Source of the DNA: Galactobacter sp.
Lineage (GTDB): Bacteria; Actinomycetota; Actinomycetes; Actinomycetales; Micrococcaceae
Direction of reading: 5' to 3'
Assembly: GCA_022712075.1 (NCBI GenBank)
Contig: JALAHE010000220.1
Location: forward strand, 1 to 8,294
Length of the DNA stretch: 8,294 bases
The notes beneath the pieces are model-generated. The model made no database searches and was not told the origin of the DNA. It saw nothing but the letters and a program-made list of their open reading frames with translations. The position numbers and the translations under genes are program-made. Shown one piece after another: positions 4,699-8,294 of this stretch. Each line of letters starts with the position of its first letter. Position 1 is the stretch's first letter.

Positions 4699-6801
4699 AT
4701 GTCCCTGGCACAGAAGATCGAACGCGTGGTGGCCCCCTTCGAGGTCATTTCGGAGTACCAGCCGGCCGGCGATCAGCCCACGGCCATCGCCGAGCTCACG
4801 GCGCGCATCAACGCGGGCGAGAAGGACGTCGTCCTGATGGGCGCCACGGGCACCGGCAAGTCCGCCACGGCCGCCTGGCTCGTCGAGGCGGTGCAGCGCC
4901 CCACGCTCGTGATGGTCCAGAACAAGACGCTCGCCGCGCAGCTGGCGAACGAGTTCCGCGCGCTGCTGCCGAACAACGCCGTCGAGTACTTCGTCTCGTA
5001 CTACGACTACTACCAGCCCGAGGCGTACGTCCCGCAGACGGACACCTTCATCGAGAAGGACTCCTCGGTCAACGAGGAGGTCGAGCGGCTGCGGCACTCG
5101 GCCACCAACGCCCTGCTCACGCGACGCGACGTCATCGTGGTCGCCACCGTGTCCTGCATCTACGGCCTTGGCACGCCCGAGGAGTACATCGAGCAGATGG
5201 TCACCCTCAAGGTGGGGCAGGAACTAGACCGGGACAAGCTCCTGCGCCGCTTCGTTGACATGCAGTACGCGCGCAACGACATCGACTTCCACCGCGGCAC
5301 CTTCCGCGTGCGCGGAGACACCGTGGAGATCATCCCCATGTACGAGGAGCTCGCGGTGCGCGTGGAGTTCTTCGGCGATGAGATCGAGACCATCCAGACG
5401 CTCAATCCGCTCACGGGCGAGGTCGTGCGCGAGGAGACGGAGATGTACATCTTCCCCGCCTCGCACTACGTGGCGGGCCACGAGCGCATGCAGAAGGCGA
5501 TCGGCACGATCGAGGCCGAGCTCGCCGAGCGCCTGCAGGAGCTCGAGGACCAGCACAAGCTCGTCGAGGCGCAGCGGCTGCGCATGCGCACCACGTATGA
5601 CCTCGAAATGATGGCCCAGATGGGCTTCACCAACGGCATCGAGAACTACTCGCGGCACATCGACGGACGCGGGCCCGGCAGCGCCCCGCACTGCCTGCTT
5701 GATTACTTCCCGGACGACTTCCTGCTGATCATCGACGAGTCACACGTGACGGTGCCGCAGATCGGCGCCATGTACGAGGGCGACATGTCGCGCAAGCGCA
5801 CCCTCGTGGAGCACGGTTTCCGCCTGCCGAGCGCCATGGACAACCGCCCGCTCAAGTGGGACGAGTTCCTCGAGCGCATCGGCCAGACCGTCTTCCTCTC
5901 CGCGACCCCCGGCAACTACGAGCTGGGCCAGGCGGACGGCGTCGTGGAGCAGATCATCCGCCCCACGGGCCTCGTGGACCCCCAGGTCATCGTGAAGCCG
6001 ACCAAGGGCCAGATCGACGACCTCCTGGGCGAGATCAACGAGCGCGTTGCAAAGAACGAGCGCGTGCTCGTCACGACGCTGACCAAGCGCATGGCTGAGG
6101 ACCTCACCGACTACCTCGCCGAGAACGGCGTCAAGGTGCAGTACCTGCACTCCGACGTCGACACGCTGCGCCGCGTGGAGCTGCTCTCCGAGCTGCGCCA
6201 GGGCGTCTTCGACGTGCTCGTGGGCATCAACCTGCTGCGCGAGGGCCTCGACCTGCCGGAGGTCTCGCTCGTGGCCATCCTCGACGCAGACAAGGAGGGC
6301 TTCCTGCGCTCCACCACCTCGCTCATCCAGACGATCGGCCGCGCCGCCCGTAACGTCTCGGGCGAGGTGCACATGTACGCGGACCGCATCACGGACTCCA
6401 TGAAGCGCGCCCTGGAGGAGACCGAGCGCCGGCGCGAGATCCAGGAGGCGTACAACCGCGAGCACGGCATCGAACCGCAGCCGCTGCGCAAGAAGATCGC
6501 CGACATCACCGACCAGCTGGCCCGCGAGGACGCGGACACCGCGGAGCTGCTCGGCCGCTTCGACTATGGCAAGGGCAAGCGCGGCATCACGGGCGCCACG
6601 GCCACAGCCAAGGCGGAGGACGCGTTGCGCAAGGACGGTCTCGTGGCCGCCCCGAGCGAGGACCTGATCGGGCTCATCGCCCAGCTCACCGAGCAGATGC
6701 ATCAGGCGGCGGGGGACCTGCAGTTCGAGCTCGCCGCCCGGCTTCGAGACGAGGTGGCGGACCTCAAGAAGGAGCTGCGCGCCATGAAGGCTGCCGAGTA
6801 A
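4699..6801 (+). CDS. uvrB: Excinuclease ABC subunit B, 700 aa
   Basis: UvrB is the damage-verifying helicase-like subunit of UvrABC nucleotide excision repair. It is loaded on DNA by UvrA and then recruits UvrC for incision. Visible in order are the Walker A motif GATGTGKS (residues 48-55), the Tyr-rich beta-hairpin YYDYYQPEAYVPQ (101-113) that inserts between the strands, DESH (346-349, motif II) and LSATP (400-404, motif III). Motif VI follows as QTIGRAARN (544-552). At the C-terminus is the UVR domain (about 655-690, LTEQMHQAAGDLQFELAARLRDE), which contacts UvrC. The length of 700 is slightly above the 673 of E. coli. The ATG at 4699 follows a TANNNT box by six bases. All catalytic motifs look intact. 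The gene is 81 bases after coaE on the same strand. Confidence 0.98.
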   Translation: MSLAQKIERVVAPFEVISEYQPAGDQPTAIAELTARINAGEKDVVLMGATGTGKSATAAWLVEAVQRPTLVMVQNKTLAAQLANEFRALLPNNAVEYFVSYYDYYQPEAYVPQTDTFIEKDSSVNEEVERLRHSATNALLTRRDVIVVATVSCIYGLGTPEEYIEQMVTLKVGQELDRDKLLRRFVDMQYARNDIDFHRGTFRVRGDTVEIIPMYEELAVRVEFFGDEIETIQTLNPLTGEVVREETEMYIFPASHYVAGHERMQKAIGTIEAELAERLQELEDQHKLVEAQRLRMRTTYDLEMMAQMGFTNGIENYSRHIDGRGPGSAPHCLLDYFPDDFLLIIDESHVTVPQIGAMYEGDMSRKRTLVEHGFRLPSAMDNRPLKWDEFLERIGQTVFLSATPGNYELGQADGVVEQIIRPTGLVDPQVIVKPTKGQIDDLLGEINERVAKNERVLVTTLTKRMAEDLTDYLAENGVKVQYLHSDVDTLRRVELLSELRQGVFDVLVGINLLREGLDLPEVSLVAILDADKEGFLRSTTSLIQTIGRAARNVSGEVHMYADRITDSMKRALEETERRREIQEAYNREHGIEPQPLRKKIADITDQLAREDADTAELLGRFDYGKGKRGITGATATAKAEDALRKDGLVAAPSEDLIGLIAQLTEQMHQAAGDLQFELAARLRDEVADLKKELRAMKAAE

Positions 6802-6803
6802 AG

Positions 6804-6825
6804 CGCGCCTTTGGCAAGGCCCGCG
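6804..6825 (+). terminator. Weak hairpin just after uvrB
   Basis: CGCGCCTT (6804-6811) can pair with AAGG (6816-6819) plus CGCG (6822-6825), leaving two C residues bulged and a TGGC loop. It starts three bases after the uvrB stop and lacks a T-run. It may be a terminator or 3'-end stabiliser; the evidence is only position and pairing. Confidence 0.3.
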
Positions 6826-6837
6826 TCAAAGTTCACG

Positions 6838-6856
6838 CCACGGAAACATCCGTTGG
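6838..6856. promoter_or_regulatory. Inverted repeat in the TerC promoter, possible operator
   Basis: ACGGA-AACA-TCCGT (6840-6853) is a perfect 5-bp inverted repeat. It extends to CC and GG outside if one T is skipped. It ends two bases before the TAAACT -10 box, in the -35/spacer region, a normal place for a repressor or activator site. No regulator is identified. Confidence 0.35.
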
Positions 6857-6858
6857 GG

Positions 6859-6864
6859 TAAACT
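6859..6864 (+). promoter_or_regulatory. Candidate -10 box (TAAACT) for the TerC leader
   Basis: TAAACT matches TANNNT. A start point about seven bases on, near 6871, would make the transcript begin directly at the 5' strand of the riboswitch closing helix. No recognisable -35 hexamer is found at 16-18 bases; the inverted repeat occupies that space. Confidence 0.55.
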
Positions 6865-6873
6865 TGTCGCCAG

Positions 6874-7011
6874 CGTAGGGGAGTATCCGATCGCGCTGCA
6901 GATCGTCAACACGCACGAGGGACCCGAAGAAGTACGGGCGCCTCGAGCCGGTCGCAGCGGTCGCCCCCCGTTCCTTCTATCAAGGGCCGGGGCGTGGCGG
7001 AGAGACTTGCG
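6874..7011 (+). ncRNA. yybP-ykoY family manganese riboswitch aptamer upstream of the TerC gene
   Basis: The family senses Mn2+ and controls manganese exporters. Seen here: a closing helix CGUAGG (6874-6879) with CUUGCG (7006-7011), and the hallmark GGGGAGUA (6878-6885), whose GGAGUA forms the first binding loop. The first arm pairs 6894-6899 with 6954-6959 and 6901-6905 with 6949-6953, with one bulged A. Within it is the conserved UCGUCAA internal loop (6903-6909), capped by CGAGG/CCUCG (6916-6920/6941-6945) and CCCG/CGGG. The second arm is CGCCCC/GGGGCG (6962-6967/6989-6994) capped by CCUU/AAGG. The second binding loop would be UGGCGGAGAGA (6995-7005), ending in AGA as expected, although the usual GCAAGA is altered. 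Arm order and loop sequences parallel my recollection of the Lactococcus lactis example. Its position before a TerC-family gene fits the known family. Confidence 0.83.
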
Positions 7012-7037
7012 GGAATGGTTCATACCCCTCCCGCAAG
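7006..7037 (+). promoter_or_regulatory. Switching hairpin (riboswitch expression platform)
   Basis: CUUGCGGGA (7006-7014) pairs perfectly with UCCCGCAAG (7029-7037) around a 14-base loop. Its first six bases are also the 3' strand of the aptamer closing helix, so the two helices exclude each other. A competing stem ACCCCU/AGGGGU (7024-7029/7041-7046) would break this hairpin and free the aptamer strand. No T-tract follows, so control is more likely at translation or by Rho than by intrinsic termination. Confidence 0.6.
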
Positions 7038-7060
7038 GACAGGGGTTTCACAACGCACTG

Positions 7061-7065
7061 AAAGG
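7061..7065 (+). promoter_or_regulatory. Ribosome binding site that sets the TerC GTG start
   Basis: AAAGG lies six bases before GTG at 7072. Its three A residues can pair with TTTCA (7046-7050 with TGAAA 7059-7063), a small hairpin that could partly mask the site as part of riboswitch control. Confidence 0.65.
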
Positions 7066-7071
7066 CGGACA

Positions 7072-8238
7072 GTGATTCACTCCGCTTCCATCTTGATGGC
7101 GGCCGGCGAAGCCACCGGCCACGCATCGCAGACAACGCCCATCCCCTTGTGGTTCGAGATCGGGTCCTTTGTTGTCCTGATCGCGGTGCTGCTCTTCGAC
7201 CTGCTGTACGTGGTCAAGCGCCCCCACATTCCCTCCATGAAGGAGGCAAGCCTGTGGGTCGCGTTCTACGTCTCGCTCGCGCTGATCTTCTTCGGGCTCA
7301 TGTGGATCTTCGTGAGCGACGTCGATGCGCTGCAGTTCCTCACGGGCTGGGTCACGGAGTATTCGCTCTCCGTCGATAACCTCTTCGTCTTCATCATCAT
7401 CATGGCGAACTTCGCCGTGCCGAGGAAGTACCAGCAAGAGGTGCTGATGGTGGGCATCATCATCGCCCTCATCCTGCGCGGCATCTTCATCCTGGTCGGC
7501 GCCGCCATCATCGAGAACTTCGCCTGGGTCTTCTACATCTTCGGCGCGTTCCTGCTCTTCACCGCCTACAAGCAGATCCGCGAGGCCACCTCCGGCGAGG
7601 ACGAGGAAGAGGACGAGCCGGGCCTCGTCAAGAAGCTCACCGCACGCATGAACGTGGCGCCACACTTCGACGGCAACAAGCTGCGCACCACCATCAACGG
7701 CAAGCGCATGTGGACCCCCATGATCGCGGTCTTCATCGCCCTCGGCATGACGGACCTGATGTTCGCGATCGACTCGATCCCGGCCATCTTCGGCATCACG
7801 CAGAGCCCGTTCATCGTGTTCACCGCCAACATCTTTGCCCTCATGGGCCTTCGCCAGCTCTACTTCCTGCTGGGCGGTCTCATGGACCGCCTCGTGTACC
7901 TCAAGCACGGCATCGCGGTCATCCTGGCCTTCATCGGCGTCAAGCTGGTCCTGCACGCCCTCGAGAAGAACGACCTGCCGTTCATCAACGGCGGCCAACC
8001 GGTCCCGGTGCCGCACATCGACACCAACCTCTCGCTCTTCGTGATCGTCGGCACGCTCGTTGTGGCGATCGTTGCCTCGCTGCTCTCGCCAGCCGGAAAG
8101 GCGGCCGCCGCCGAGTACAAGGCGAAGAAGGCCGAGGAGGAGGCGACGCAGCAATCCCAGCTGCGTGCCGAGATGGACTCCATGGCCGACGAGTCGGGGC
8201 ACGACGACCCCGAACCGCGCGCCAGCTCCGGTCACTGA
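7072..8238 (+). CDS. TerC/Alx-family integral membrane protein, probable manganese exporter, 388 aa
   Basis: TerC-family proteins are polytopic membrane proteins; Alx- and MeeF-type members export Mn2+ or help metallate exported proteins. About eight to nine hydrophobic segments run from residue 26 to 338. The two acidic signature stretches are present: TEYSLSVDNLF (95-105) and MTDLMFAIDSIPAIFGIT (226-243), with Glu96, Asp102, Asp228 and Asp234 as likely metal ligands. A cytoplasmic loop with an acidic run (EDEEEDEPG, 176-184) follows HPF-free helix 5. The C-terminal 50 residues are charged and end in a His/Asp/Glu-rich tail. The frame is open from GTG 6994, but that codon lies in the riboswitch. 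GTG at 7072 has AAAGG at six bases; ATG at 7096 is an alternative giving 380 residues. A yybP-ykoY leader upstream strongly supports a manganese role. The original tellurite label is historical. Confidence 0.93.
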   Translation: MIHSASILMAAGEATGHASQTTPIPLWFEIGSFVVLIAVLLFDLLYVVKRPHIPSMKEASLWVAFYVSLALIFFGLMWIFVSDVDALQFLTGWVTEYSLSVDNLFVFIIIMANFAVPRKYQQEVLMVGIIIALILRGIFILVGAAIIENFAWVFYIFGAFLLFTAYKQIREATSGEDEEEDEPGLVKKLTARMNVAPHFDGNKLRTTINGKRMWTPMIAVFIALGMTDLMFAIDSIPAIFGITQSPFIVFTANIFALMGLRQLYFLLGGLMDRLVYLKHGIAVILAFIGVKLVLHALEKNDLPFINGGQPVPVPHIDTNLSLFVIVGTLVVAIVASLLSPAGKAAAAEYKAKKAEEEATQQSQLRAEMDSMADESGHDDPEPRASSGH

Positions 8239-8252
8239 CCGGCGCACCGGCA

Positions 8253-8278
8253 GTCGGTCGCCGCTCGCGGCGGCCGGC
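8253..8278 (+). terminator. Hairpin after the TerC gene
   Basis: Bases 8253-8263 pair with 8268-8278 in 11 continuous base pairs (two G-T wobbles) around a CTCG loop, starting 14 bases after the TGA. The window ends before any T-run could be seen; the visible bases after it are GC-rich. Confidence 0.5.
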
Positions 8279-8294
8279 ACCGCACGGCGGGCCC

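Noticed and set aside
5740..6702. 320-codon minus-strand open frame inside uvrB
   Set aside because: It lies antisense to conserved helicase motifs of uvrB, and its composition (runs of Leu, Val, His, Asp, Arg) is typical of a high-GC shadow.
7006..7048. Intrinsic terminator downstream of the riboswitch
   Set aside because: The 9-bp hairpin is followed by GACAGGGGTTTCAC, which is not a T-tract at the right distance, so I call it a switching hairpin instead.
6994..7071. Upstream GTG start for the TerC protein at 6994
   Set aside because: It falls in the second arm of the riboswitch, has no ribosome site of its own, and would add 26 hydrophilic residues unlike the family's N-terminus.
7048..8280. 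410-codon minus-strand open frame across the TerC gene
   Set aside because: The product is almost entirely Glu, Asp, His, Val and Arg, the antisense image of membrane-segment codons, and it has no motif.
1..8294. A novel defence, mobile or biosynthetic system
   Set aside because: All recognised genes are housekeeping or metal homeostasis. There are no transposases, integrases, toxin-antitoxin pairs, CRISPR repeats or abrupt composition changes.

Overview
This is a high-GC window from an actinobacterium, most likely of the order Micrococcales (Arthrobacter-like). The family is inferred from content and cannot be fixed from the sequence alone. Support comes from strong G/C third positions, GTG starts, TANNNT-type -10 boxes placed six bases before start codons, an actinobacterial-looking manganese leader, and the order rpsA - coaE - uvrB, which is also found in mycobacteria. 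All seven genes have intact reading frames, although rpsA is cut by the window edge. I see no insertion sequence, phage gene, CRISPR array, tRNA or rRNA.

Layout. Bases 1-1120 are the 3' part of rpsA (ribosomal protein S1), closed by a 19-bp terminator hairpin. A small unrecognised gene follows (1241-1582, +). It converges on a two-gene minus-strand unit: a YigZ/IMPACT-family gene (3469-2774) whose stop overlaps by 4 nt the start of an RsmC/RlmG-like rRNA guanine-N2 methyltransferase gene (2777-1620). Divergent from that unit is a small three-helix membrane protein (3539-3949), then a hairpin, coaE (4006-4617), uvrB (4699-6801), a 270-base intergenic region, and a TerC-family membrane protein (7072-8238) ending at another hairpin.

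Function. Most of the window is housekeeping: translation (S1, rRNA methyltransferase, possibly YigZ), coenzyme A synthesis (CoaE) and nucleotide excision repair (UvrB). The last unit is metal homeostasis. The leader before the TerC gene folds into the two-arm architecture of the yybP-ykoY manganese riboswitch, with the conserved GGGGAGUA loop. The 3' strand of its closing helix can instead pair in a 9-bp downstream hairpin, which gives a plausible switch.

I do not see a previously undescribed defence or mobile system. The points most worth checking are the manganese riboswitch and its expression platform, an inverted repeat in the promoter just before it, the repeated TANNNT-N6-start arrangement that suggests leaderless transcripts, and an 8-bp tandem repeat upstream of uvrB.
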